Source of the DNA: Platanthera guangdongensis
Lineage: Eukaryota; Streptophyta; Magnoliopsida; Asparagales; Orchidaceae
NCBI GenBank assembly: GCA_039583875.1
Contig: CM077163.1
Location: 228,648,646-228,712,645 of the forward strand
Direction of reading: 5' to 3'
DNA length: 64,000 nt
Part shown: positions 39,006 through 49,256 of the stretch, one piece after another
Numbering within the stretch: position 1 is the first letter of the stretch
Layout: each line of letters starts with the position of its first letter
Notes under the pieces: model-generated
What the model was told of the DNA's origin: nothing
Databases searched by the model: none
Seen by the model: only the letters and a program-made list of their open reading frames with translations
Translations under genes and position numbers: made by a program

Positions 39006-41726
39006 GCCTGTCCAAAAGGCACGATCGGGCCGGCCCGGACCGGCCCTGATCGGGTCCGGGCTTTTGCAAACCGGGCCGAGCCTGGGCCCTTTCTTTATCG
39101 GGCTCGGGCCGGGCTCGGCTTTGACCCCGGGAAGGGGCCCGAGTCGGCCCCCGGGCCGGGCCCTTTTAAAAAAACATTTTTTTTTTAAAAAAAGTGAAAA
39201 AAAAAATCGAATAAAAAATTTTATTAATATTGAAATTTAAAAAAAAAAAATACACTTTTAAAAAATAAAATTAGGGAACAAATGAAATTTATTATTTTTA
39301 ATAATAAAAAAATTACATTTTTACAAATTCAGGTTATCCATCTCATCTTCAATTTCCTCGGAGCTATCCTCCAACGCTGAAATGTGTTGTTTCCTATTCG
39401 TAACATCCAAATAATCTTTGTAACAGATGCATAGTTCCAGTGATTCTTCATTTAGTCGGCTCCTCCGCGTGTTCAAAATCCTGCCACTAAGAGAAAAAAC
39501 GGACTCTGAAACTACTGTACTAGCTTGAATTGTTAGTAAATCACGGGCCATATATGTTAAAATAGGATATTTATTAACTTTATCTTTCCACCACTTTAAG
39601 ATATCGAAGTTTTTGATCTCTTTCGTGGTCATAAAATCACGAAATTTTGTTTTTGTATACAGTCCTAATTTGTTTAAACTACTAGATGTGTGTGCTTTTT
39701 TCCTGTAAGCTAATTCTAAAATTTTATTTATAAAAAAATCTTTTGTCCTAGGTTGCATTATTTCTTCTCGGGGTCGTGAGCCATATAAGTTGTCGTAATA
39801 ATTAAAACATTCGGTAAAAATAGAATTAAATTTAGTAGTACTAACGTCGTTAACGTCATCGAAATTTATATTTATGTCTAAGTTAACGTTAATTTCATCT
39901 ATCAAATTTTTTACGCCGTCTACAGCGAATAACGGGTTTAAAGCGGGGGCGCATGAAAATGCATGAGGTATTTCTCTATAATATATTAAAAAATTTTCTT
40001 CTATTACTTCAATTAAAGAAAGTCATCTGGAGTGTTGCTTAAAATAGTTAAGTTTATGTGCGATATTTACAAAATTTTCAACTACTAACGAAATAGTTGG
40101 ATAATACACAACAGATAAAAAAAACAGTCGCCCTATAAAAATATTTTAATAAATTCATATAATGAAATAGTATGTCTCAATCGTTATCAGTTAAATTATG
40201 ATTATTGTCACAGTATAATATTCCATAAGAAGTGTTTTTTGTTGAAATACTCTTTTTAACATTTTATATGTTTGAGTTCCATCTTACATGCATATCAAAT
40301 TGAGGTTTCAAATATTTTTGACCTTATGTGATCACAAATTTTCGAAAATTTTGACTTCGTTGTTTGGTATAATAAATAAATCTAAGCATAGTCCGAATTT
40401 TTTCAACATATGGTTCCATAGCTTCTAAACTATCTTGTACCAATAAGTTTAAAATGTGGCACATACATCGAGTGTGAAAAAACACACTGTTGAGCATTGG
40501 TTTTAATTCACGTTTTAACCACTCTACTGTGGTGTTGTTATTACTAGCGTTATCAAAAGAAATACTCATCATTTTATCTTTTATTTTAAATTCACGCAAA
40601 CATTTAATAATTACCGAATATATAGTCTTACCCGTGTGCGGAAATTCAAAACCTTCAAAACATATTACGTGCTTATTTAACTCTCATGAAACGGGATCGA
40701 TACAATAAGCTGTGATACAAATATAAGATAATCTTACATTTACGCTACTACTGCAAACGTCGTTCGTTAAACTCACACGTCCCTCAAAAGTTTCAAAAAT
40801 TTTTATTAAATCTTGTTTTGCGTCAAAATATAATTTAAGTGTGCCGCGTCTAATAGTGGATCTACTTACATGTTGATATTTGGGCTGAAGCCCTTCGTGT
40901 ATGTACTCCGTCGTCTCATCGTTGTCGTAGCGACTGAATGGCAACCCACGTCTGATGACGTTTTTCACCTGTAGGTCTCGCTGTCTTGCTTGATCGTACG
41001 CCCAAATTTGTCCTGATGCTGATATTTGTCTCTGACTAGACTCGGGAGCTTGCTTCGCAAAACATGACTTAACGTGTCTCGCTAGTGTTGAGTTGCCGGT
41101 AAGAGTTAGCAACTTTGAGCATAACTTGCACCACGCCTTGAATTTATCGCCGACTTTAACCTTATCGAAATGCTCCCAGACGAGCGCCCTTCGATCATGC
41201 TCCACCACTTCGACCGTGCTTTGAGTCGACGACGCCGGCGTTGAGGAGGACGATGTCATGCAGCGAGAGAGAGAGAGAGTAAGAGAGGGAGAGAGAAAGT
41301 GAGAGAGAGAGTAAAGGGGAGAAAGAGGGTCGGGTAGAGGGGGGTTTATAATTTTTTTTAATAAAAAAAGTTATTTTTTTTTAATATGGCATAGGGCCTA
41401 GGCTGTTGCCTAGGCCCTAGGCCACATCACTGACAGCACCCAGCAGGGCTGTCAGCACTCAGCAGGAGCCCTGCTGGCTGCTGCTTCCAACGGCTCTAAG
41501 ATCCGTTGGCCAGCAGGTCCGGGCCGGCCAGCAGGTCCGGGCCGGCCTGTGGGCCCGGTCCGGGCTTCGCTCGGGCCCGGGCCCGGGTCGGCCCAACTTT
41601 CGGGCTTTGCCCTGCCCGGGCCGGACTAGCCCCCAAAATCAGGGCCCTGAGCCTGCCCGGGCCGAAATGGGCTTTCGCCGGACCGGGCTCGGGCCGGCCC
41701 ACTAGGCCCGGGCCTTTTGGACAGGC
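39006..41726 (-). mobile_element. hAT transposon with GC-rich subterminal repeats
   Basis: A perfect 15-bp terminal inverted repeat GCCTGTCCAAAAGGC is at 39006-39020 and 41712-41726, followed inward on both sides by arrays of CGGGCCGGCCCGGACC-type words (39023-39170 and 41515-41700). Inside, on minus, is a BED-type hAT transposase remnant. No intact 8-bp duplication is visible, so the insertion is old. Confidence 0.85.
39321..41259 (-). pseudogene. BED zinc-finger hAT transposase (frameshifted)
   Basis: The N-terminus is MTSSSSTPASSTQSTVEVVE at 41259 with a BED finger WCKLCSKLLTLTGNSTLARH (C-x2-C ... H-x4-C). The middle holds the RNase H-fold segment SISFDNASNNNTTVEWLKRE with HTRCMCHILNLLVQDSLE (40560-40430). 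The C-terminal hAT dimerisation domain is FDILKWWKDKVNKYPILTYM and STVVSESVFSLSGRILNTRR (39600-39450), ending EEIEDEMDNLNL at 39321. At least two interruptions (about 40684-40600 and 40324-39905) make it non-functional. The family is Ac/RICESLEEPER-like. Confidence 0.9.
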
Positions 41727-42310
41727 CTTTCTTGTCTTCAGTCACGTCTAACTCCTCGCTTATCCTCTTCCATTCTTCTCTCCTCTCACTAAAGCTGCCC
41801 GACATCTCATTCCTCCCTCCCGCTGAATGCCGCATGACGCCTCCTTCCTCCTTCCGGAGTTTCATAGAACGCCTCTCTTGAAACTGCAGCTGCTTGCTGC
41901 AAAAAAGTAGCTTCCAAAGGATCGGAGCACTCTCCCCCAAGAGATGCAAATTCTCCAACTATGAAACACATGTCAAGACATGTTCCAATTCATCTTGTAG
42001 TTAATCTTCAGCTTCATTTGCATATAAAATGATGGCCTTGAGCATGAGCAAGGGGAGCAGCTCAAGATCGATTATACTTATTGTCGGTTAAAGGATTGTT
42101 GTTTGGATGATAAGAGGCTACCAACATGTTCAATGCGATTAGGTTGTGTTTAAGGCTTCGTTTGGTTTGGCGTTTTGCTCAGACGGCGAGAGGAGAAATA
42201 GGGATTTTGAAATCGGAAGGGGAAGGCCGCGGTTGGAATCCCTTCATTTTCCTCCAATTGAGTGGTTTTTCCACGTTAAACTACTTGTGTACAATCAACC
42301 TACTCTTTTG
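41727..42310. other. Unassigned sequence
   Basis: CT-rich then AT-rich. No gene recognised. A GGCTTCGTTTGGTTTGGCG at about 42151 resembles DNA-transposon terminal sequence. Confidence 0.45.
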
Positions 42311-42314
42311 ACTA

Positions 42315-42720
42315 TGTGCGCGCTCGATCGTTTCGAGAGCTAAGACGGTCCTTAAATTCCGGCCCGACCGGGACGTCGAGTTAGTCTGCAATAGGATCGC
42401 GTTTGTTCAGAATTGGACCGGGCGCACACACTAATAAAGAAAAACAACAACAAATAACAAAAGGTTTTTTTGACGTGGAAAACCCAGAAAGGGTGAAAAA
42501 TCATGTGGTCGGATCTGTGTCTGGCCAAAATCAACTATATTTTTGGAGTTTACAAGAGTCTAAGATGATTCCTTATCGGGTGACAGGCAACCTCTCTATT
42601 ACAAGTACGAAAATGTTAAAAAAGAAACTAAGTCCTTGGAGCTTCGATGGAAACGCTCTGGCTAGGAGAATTGTTATGTCCTTGGAAGCGCGTGAACTGT
42701 TGTTGGGAACACTTGGCACA
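42315..42720 (+). repeat. Dispersed LTR-like repeat family, copy 2
   Basis: Contains TGACGTGGAAAACCCAGAAA, GGGTGAAAAATCATGTGGTC and GGATCTGTGTCTGGCC. Aligns with copies 1, 3 and 4. Non-coding. Confidence 0.6.
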
Positions 42721-42959
42721 AGAGCGGGTCTGGGGCGTTGTATATGCGCACGATGGCTTAAAAGTGTCTGACATGCTTTAGGGGGTCGTCTGACCCATCA
42801 AATGTCTCAAAGCCGTAGAGTTGGATCCCGGGTGGAGCGGGATAAGCAAGGATCAATGGAGCTAGCAGGGAGATGCGACGGTTGGGGCATCCTACATTTG
42901 CGTCTTAGTGTCCCCCGTGTCCGTATTCCTTCCTGATCATGCGTTTCATTTCATTGTGA

Positions 42960-44000
42960 GTGAGTTTTCTTTCGGATCGCCTTAGCTCAGAATTGTACCG
43001 GACGTGCAAACTGTCAAAGAAAAACAACAATTAATGACAAAAGACTTTTTTGACGTGAAAACCTCAGAAAGGATGAAAGACCATGTGGTCGGATCTTTGT
43101 CAGACCAAAATCCACTATGTTATTGGAGTTTATAAGAGTCTCAGACGAATCCTTGGAGGGTGACAGACCACCTCTCCGTTACAAGTACGAAAATGATGAA
43201 AAAGAAACTAAGTCATCGGAGTCTCGATAGATTAAAGCACTCAGGCTAGGAGAATCGCTAAGTCCACAGAACCTTGAAGGAAGCGTTCTGGTTGGGAAAA
43301 ATCTCTATGTCTACGGAGCATCGATGGAAGCGCACCCTGCTGAAGCGAGACCTTGGTGGGAGCGCTCTCACGGAGAAGAACGTCGTGTTTTGGAAGTCTG
43401 ATGGAGCCTTTGTGCTAGAATGGCAGCAGAGCGAATTCCTAAAATGAGGATCGAAATAAGTCCTCGACCTCGCTGGAAAATTTCAGAGCTCCTTCTAGCC
43501 TCTAGAATTGTTTATTTTCAAATTAAGGTCTGAGAGCCTATTTATAGTTGTCTGAAGGAATATGCTGGTAATTGCGTCCGGACAGAATTTATGCTGGCAA
43601 ATGACGTCGCTCCGTTTCGATCACATGGATCACCAAATTTAGCAAAATGATGAAAGTGCCCCCCAGGCGGTCCAGGAGTCCCGGGCAGGTTGCCTGATGG
43701 CAGAGGCGGTAGGGATCGTGCACTGCGCCCGCGGACAGGGAGCGCGCGTTTGCGATGCGCGAGCGCGGGTGCGCTGCGCTTGGGTGCTTTCGAGCCTTGG
43801 GAGGAGCACGGTTTTTTGCGTGTGGCTTGTCCGGTCGGGTAGGTTTTCCCCACGTGTTCTCGGTCCAAGTCTTTTCTATTTGGCTCAGAAATTTTTAGGG
43901 GGAACACCGTCAATGGTAATTATGACCGTAAATGCTGCTTTTTCAAAAGTGTTTTGTGTCGAAACGCTTGTACTCAAGAGATTAGGGAGTACTTAGCCAT
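42960..44000. repeat. Dispersed LTR-like repeat family, copy 3, with adjoining LTR-like sequence
   Basis: 42985-43330 aligns with copy 2 (TGACGTGAAAACCTCAGAAA, CATGTGGTCGGATC). The adjoining 43340-43990 has a minus-strand TATA box (CTATAAATAGGC at about 43532-43543) with GC-rich sequence upstream of it, as in an LTR U3. Borders and TSD were not found. Confidence 0.45.
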
Positions 44001-44004
44001 ACTA

Positions 44005-44880
44005 AGGCTCTATTTGGTAACATGTTTTTGTCTGTTGCGTTTTGTCAAAACGCTGAAGCTTGGCCTGAACTCATTTGTTTTTCCGTCGTAAGTTCTAACT
44101 GTCGGCATTTGTGGCCAGCTCAAATTGTTGTGGGACGAAACCCAGTGCTAGAGCTCTGTTTATTGTGTTTGGAGGAGGAGAAGGCTCGTGGCTCCAGATC
44201 TCATGGTTGTTGCTCGTCGATCCTTGCAGATGTTGCGGTTGCCGGAGGTGGAGGAGTTAAGACCTGCTCCGCCTAATTTTTAACATCCGCCAAGCTCTAC
44301 TCCTCCATCTGGAGTTCACCGTTGTCGAAGGTAGAGAAGTTGAGACTGACTCCGCCTCTGCCAAGCTCTACTCCTCCATAAGAAGGTCACCGCCGCAGGA
44401 GGTGAAGGAGTTGAGACCGGCTCCGCCTCCTCGTCCGCCTCCTCCGCCTCCGCCAAACTCTACTCCTCCATGAGGAGGTCACCACCGCCGGAGATGGAGG
44501 AGTTGAGATCGGCTCTGCCGCCTCCTCCTCCAAGCTCCAACATCTCCTACTCCGCCGTCTGGAATTCAAAATCGCCGCCCAATAAGATTTTAATAAAAAA
44601 CTGACATTGAAGATTTTAATAAAATATTATTAAAAAATATTTTATTATGTATATATATAATTAATAAAATATAATATATAAATAGTTAATATATAAAATT
44701 AATCCTAAACACAATTTTGTCAAACGATTCCCTATCTGCAAACACAGTCTATCAAAACAGATCTATATTTTCAACAACTATTTTCCAATAACTTCATTTA
44801 CAAACATGCATTTGCAACAACTCTTTTTACAATCACAACCGCTCTCCCAAATAAAGTGTAAAGCAAAATCTTGATTAGTG
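44005..44880. repeat. Possible non-autonomous DNA transposon with CTCCGCC repeats
   Basis: The left end GGCTCTATTTGGTAACATG and right end GCTCTCCCAAATAAAGTG resemble imperfect inverted ends. Between them lie irregular repeats of GCCAAGCTCTACTCCTCCAT and GGAGGAGTTGAGAC (44280-44530) followed by AT-rich DNA. No coding sequence. Confidence 0.35.
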
Positions 44881-45312
44881 GGTTCTCACATTTTATTAGT
44901 GTAGCTTATAAACAATTTCTGATTAGATACAAATCCACACACCACCAGTCCTGCACAAAATGACTGCAGGTCTGGTCCAGGACCGGTCTTTTAAAAGACC
45001 GGTCTTTTGGCCGACCGGTGTAACGCCCCTGCTTTTTTCGGCATTATTGTCTCCCCTGGTTGGCATCTTTGTGACGTAAGGGCGTTACTCTAGCGTTCAG
45101 TTGGTGGCGCGTCGCCGTTAGTGCGCTTTCACGTCTCGTCGATTCAGTCGGCCGAATTCTTGAATCTTTGGCAGAAACGGAAATTTTCACATTTGGAAAG
45201 CTTAATTGATTGTCTTTTTCTGTCTTGCTCGTCCAGTTCGTCGAACCAACCTTGCTATGTCGATTTTATCTTATTTTATCCTCTGGGTTCGAGCTTGACG
45301 ATGGTTAGTTTT

Positions 45313-45670
45313 GTTGTGTCGACACTGTCGGCCGGTGTCGACACAGTGTGTCGACACCGCTGGCTGTCGGTGTCGACACTGCTGTGTCGACACTGCCGGC
45401 CGGTGTCGACACAGTGTGTCGACACCGCTGGCTGTCGGTGTCGACACTGCTGTGTCGACACTGCCGGCCGGTGTCGACACAGTGTGTCGACACCGCTGGC
45501 TGTCGAGTGTCGACACTGCAGTGTCGACACTGCCGGCCGGTGTCGACACAGGTGTGTCGACACTGCCGGCCGGTGTCGACACAGGTGTGTCGACACCGCT
45601 GGCTGGCGGGTGTCGACATTGCTGTGTCGACACTGCCGGCTGGTGTCGACACAAGCGTGTCGACACCGCT
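45313..45670 (+). repeat. Array of the palindrome TGTCGACA in LTR U3 (left)
   Basis: I count about 21 copies of TGTCGACA in about 360 bp, one every 17 bp, organised in a higher-order unit of about 68 bp with CTGCCGGCCGG and CCGCTGGCTGTCGG spacers. Long frames through it on both strands (RHRxxVSTxCVDT-like repeats) are artefacts of the repeat. Confidence 0.95.
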
Positions 45671-46354
45671 GTTCTGTGGTGCGTCGGCACCACCGGTCCG
45701 GTGTAGTTGAACCCGGTCCTTGCGGCTGTTGAGTATTTATACCCTGCTTCTCCTTATCTTTAGCCGACCTAGGTTTCTCCTGCTTTCCGTCCCAGAGCGG
45801 CGTGCGCGGAGAAGTTTGTCGTCCGTGCCTCTCCCGGCGATCACCGACGGAGCTCCGGTGCTCGGTTTTTCCCGCCGATCGTGGATCTGGAAGGCTCTCG
45901 TCGAGAGCTACGCCCTCGGGGTAATTTCTTCCCCGTTCCTCGAGTTTTTCTTGCTATGGTTTTCGGCCCTAACCGTTTCTCCAGTCATCTTTCATCCAGA
46001 TTTCGGCTCCTATCGCGACGCGTGGAGATTTGGAGAGTTTTTCCGGTAAACCGAGGCAAGTAGTGTTCTTGCTTTCCCTTTGTTCTTAATTCTAAATTCC
46101 TACCTTCCTTTTTGTTTCTACACTTGTTGAGCTTATCATATTTCGACGGTAGAGATACTTGTTCTGAACTCCTAACTTGTTTTCCCCTCTATTTCTGGAA
46201 TTTGTGACTTGATGTCCCTTAAGTTTTAAATCTCAAAATCCTGTTGTTCTTTGAAACGCCCTTATGCAGCCCACTTGGTCGGCTATCCCTGGAGTTTATG
46301 GTGATGAATGAGCGTAAATGAACACTGTTTGTATAATTATGTAACTAAGGAAAT

Positions 46355-46555
46355 TCAGATGAACTATGCGCGTTGGGGTCCTCCCTCGGCATAGCGTTTT
46401 ATATTCAGATGAACTATGCGTGTTGGGGTCCTCCCTCGGCATAGTGTTTTATATTCAGATGAACTATGCGCGTTGGGGTCCTCCCTCGGCATAGTATTTT
46501 ATACTCGGATAGGCTGTGCGCGTTGGGGTTCCTCCCTCGGCATGGTAATTGCTAA
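46355..46555 (+). repeat. 50-bp tandem repeat in LTR (left copy)
   Basis: Four copies of a unit starting ATTCAGATGAACTATGCGCG and ending with CTCGGCATAGTGTTTTAT; the last copy is diverged. The matching array in the right LTR is at 56840-57035. Confidence 0.88.
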
Positions 46556-47483
46556 TGAAAGATTGGACTTCGGTTGCTGTTGCTTGCTCCTTTTCTTTTG
46601 TATATATAATGCTTAGCATATCTTGCTCGGCTAGTTTTACTGTTGCTCATTTTTACTCTGTTGACCGTTTTGTTGCAGTCAACTTTTCTTTCATTCTCCT
46701 CTACTTAGAGGTTTGTGTAGTCTGCTTTTACTCTTGCTCTACTTGTGACTTGCTCTGAGGTGTTCTTCTTTTGAATGTCTCAGGATCAGAGCTGTAGCTG
46801 GTTTAGCTGACAGACTTGGGCTTCTGGTGCTGCTGGTTCCTGTGGCTGTTTGTCTCCACCTCCGAGTTTGAGGTAGTTGCATTGTTTAGACTTGGCTGTT
46901 TTTCTTCTTTCTATGGGTTCGTGTCAGTTGTTGACGCTCATAGACTTTAGCTTTTCTGTGTTAGACTGTTTGCTGCTCTCACTACTGTTACTTTTTACCT
47001 GGTGGTTCTTGCTCTTCTGGGAAGGATTTATGCTAGGGTGCATTCCAGTTATTTTAAACCCTAAAATGTTACTATATGTACTCATGCATTTCATATTTGA
47101 AAAACTAAAGCAGTATTTTTCCTTATAGCATAAAGACTACCTTTTTATGTATACTATATTCACCTTAGAGTCGTGCATATCATGGGTCGTCCCCCGGGGA
47201 CACCTATGCTCGTTTAGGGTGTCAACTTAATTGAACCAAAGTATTTTCCGCTGCGTATAAATATACTGTGATCTGTGGACTAGCTGATCTACCGTGCCGA
47301 GGGATACGGCCTTTTCAACATAACTGTTTTTCTACCATAATTAATCAACGTTTTCCTTAAAAAACAAAGGTCTGGAGTTTTGCCTGAGCGTGTGCAGTTA
47401 TCCCCTGCACGACGTGACATCACGACACGTGTTTTCTCCTGCTCTGATACGATTTTATCGTTGAGAAAATGCGGGTTGTGACA

Positions 47484-48291
47484 GTTGGTATCAGAGCCAG
47501 GTTTTGCAAGAGGGTTGGTTGGTTGACCAAACCAGTCGAACAACTTTCCCTTAAGCAAAACCCTAGTTGTATCATTGCATTGCATACACACACCAATATG
47601 TCATCAGTAGATTTTGATGGAAGCACGAACACTACACTCATAGCATGATAAGAAGTATACGGAGCATATTATGTAGTATGAGATGCATAATATGTGTTTG
47701 TATATGGATCCACCATAGGTGGCAACATGTGACGGTTATGTAGTATGGGATGCATAACCATCATCACATGGATGCCCATTAGCGCGTTTTCTTTCTTCGT
47801 TGCATACAATATTATGTAGTATGGGATGCATAATATTGAATGTATACGCCACTCATAGCATGCACTAAGGCCTTATTGTAGTAAGCATAACACTGCATAT
47901 ATAGCATATCATTGCATAAGCACACGTGTCAAGTTAAAGATCTGCATGATGACATATGTGCACTCATACCTTGGGATGAAATTTATACATTCATGCATTC
48001 ATATTATAGGCACAAGCTAGAAGCATAACATCATTTTATGATTTCCCAGAGCAAGGTAACAGTAGGAGCAAGTATCGGTTCTTTTTTGACCTGATCTAAG
48101 TTTGTCCGTTCCGGATCTGAACTGTGTCAGGGTATGCTAGTTTCTAGCTTCAGTGTCCTAAGCTAGGTCCCTGATAAGCCTTTTTGTTTGTATCGGTCAA
48201 TGTGAATCCGAAATAGTGTGTTTTAGGGAATGCTTTCCCAGTTTGTGGTGTCTTAGGCAAGGTCTGACTAGATCTCCGTTTGTTCTGTAGA
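47484..48291 (+). other. PBS and leader of the gypsy element
   Basis: The primer site TGGTATCAGAGCC (47486-47498) complements the 3' end of initiator tRNA-Met. The leader of about 800 bp contains three GTAGTATGGGATGCATAA-type repeats (47670-47845). Confidence 0.85.
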
Positions 48292-49256
48292 ATGCCGCCT
48301 AAGCGCGTTGCGACGAGGTCGACCCCCCAGTCAGAGGGCGAGTCTTCAGGTGCCCAGAGCGAAGCGGTGATCGAAGCGCTGAGGCTAAGTAATGAGACCC
48401 TGGCAAAGCAGATGGTGGACATGCAGTCCCAGATGCAATCGATGTTGGCTGTCATCTCTGGGCAGCAGTCCAGGGCACAGGGTCCTGCTATGGATCAAGC
48501 GGTTCCTATCCCCCCTGCTGCTCTAGTTCCCCCAGTTGCGTTGCCGCCTGAGATGAATTTCATTTCTCACTTCCAGCATTTAGGACCCCCGTCTTATGAC
48601 GGTAGGGCAGACTTCATGGCATTGGATGACTGGATTATTGTCATGGAAGAAATGTTTTCCTACTCTGGCGTTTCTCCCAATCAAAAGATGATGATTGCGG
48701 CTTATCAACTCAAGGGCCTTGCGAAGAGTTGGTGGATCAGAGAAAAAGAGAACCTTTCGGAGGGGTGCTAGTCGTGGGAATCATTCAGGATTTTGTTACT
48801 AAAGAAGTTCCTACCATCGGTCGAGCGAGACCGCCTCGTGAATAGTTTCCTACACCTGAAGCAGCGGCAACTCACTGTTGGTGAGTACGAAGTCGAGTTT
48901 GGCAAGCTCAGTCGTTTCGCCCCAGACCTGATAGCATCTGAAGAAGGCAGAGTGAAGCATTTTTTGGGTGGTCTGAGGTATGATATCCAGCAGTTGGTTA
49001 GTTCCTACAAGTCGGAGACCTTTGCCGAAGTAGTTGAAGCTGTCTTAAAGGTTGAGGCGATAGAAAATGCGAAGAATCGGGGATCGCTTGCAAAGAAGGA
49101 AAAGAGGAAATCTGACGATGGAGGAAGTGCGAGGGCACCTGGCCCTGCAGTGAAGAAGGACAGAAGAGAGGTGTGTAGCTTCTGTGGTAAGCCGGGGCAC
49201 TCTCTCGATAGGTGTTTTAAGAGATTGGATGCGCAGAAGCTGTCTCAGGTGCATGC
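48292..49256 (+). pseudogene. gypsy gag, N-terminal part (one internal stop)
   Basis: Starts MPPKRVATRSTPQSEGESSG. The gag core is DWIIVMEEMFSYSGVSPNQK, AYQLKGLAKSWWIREKE and VGEYEVEFGKLSRFAPDLI, followed by the zinc knuckle CSFCGKPGHSLDRC (49170-49210). A TAG interrupts it at about 48769 (EGC*SWESF). The frame is cut at 49256 by the solo LTR and resumes at 51576. Confidence 0.9.

Larger units (their letters stand above)
45019..47483 (+). repeat. Left LTR (2465 bp) of the gypsy element
   Basis: Contains a palindrome array (45313-45670) and a TATA-like TATTTATACC at about 45734-45743, about 60 bp downstream of the array. Four 50-bp repeats (46355-46555) and a long AT-rich R/U5 part follow. 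Ends ATGCGGGTTGTGACA. Confidence 0.93.

Noticed and set aside
42315..43330. Copies 2 and 3 of the dispersed repeat as the two LTRs of one short retrotransposon
   Set aside because: They are direct repeats, but no PBS, polypurine tract or matching 5-bp flanks were found, and they are noticeably diverged.
45121..45732. Cys/His/Arg-rich ORFs resembling zinc-binding repeats (CRHxxxVSTxCVDT)
   Set aside because: They are translations of the GTGTCGACAC palindrome array in an LTR; similar frames appear on both strands. Same for 55569-56359.
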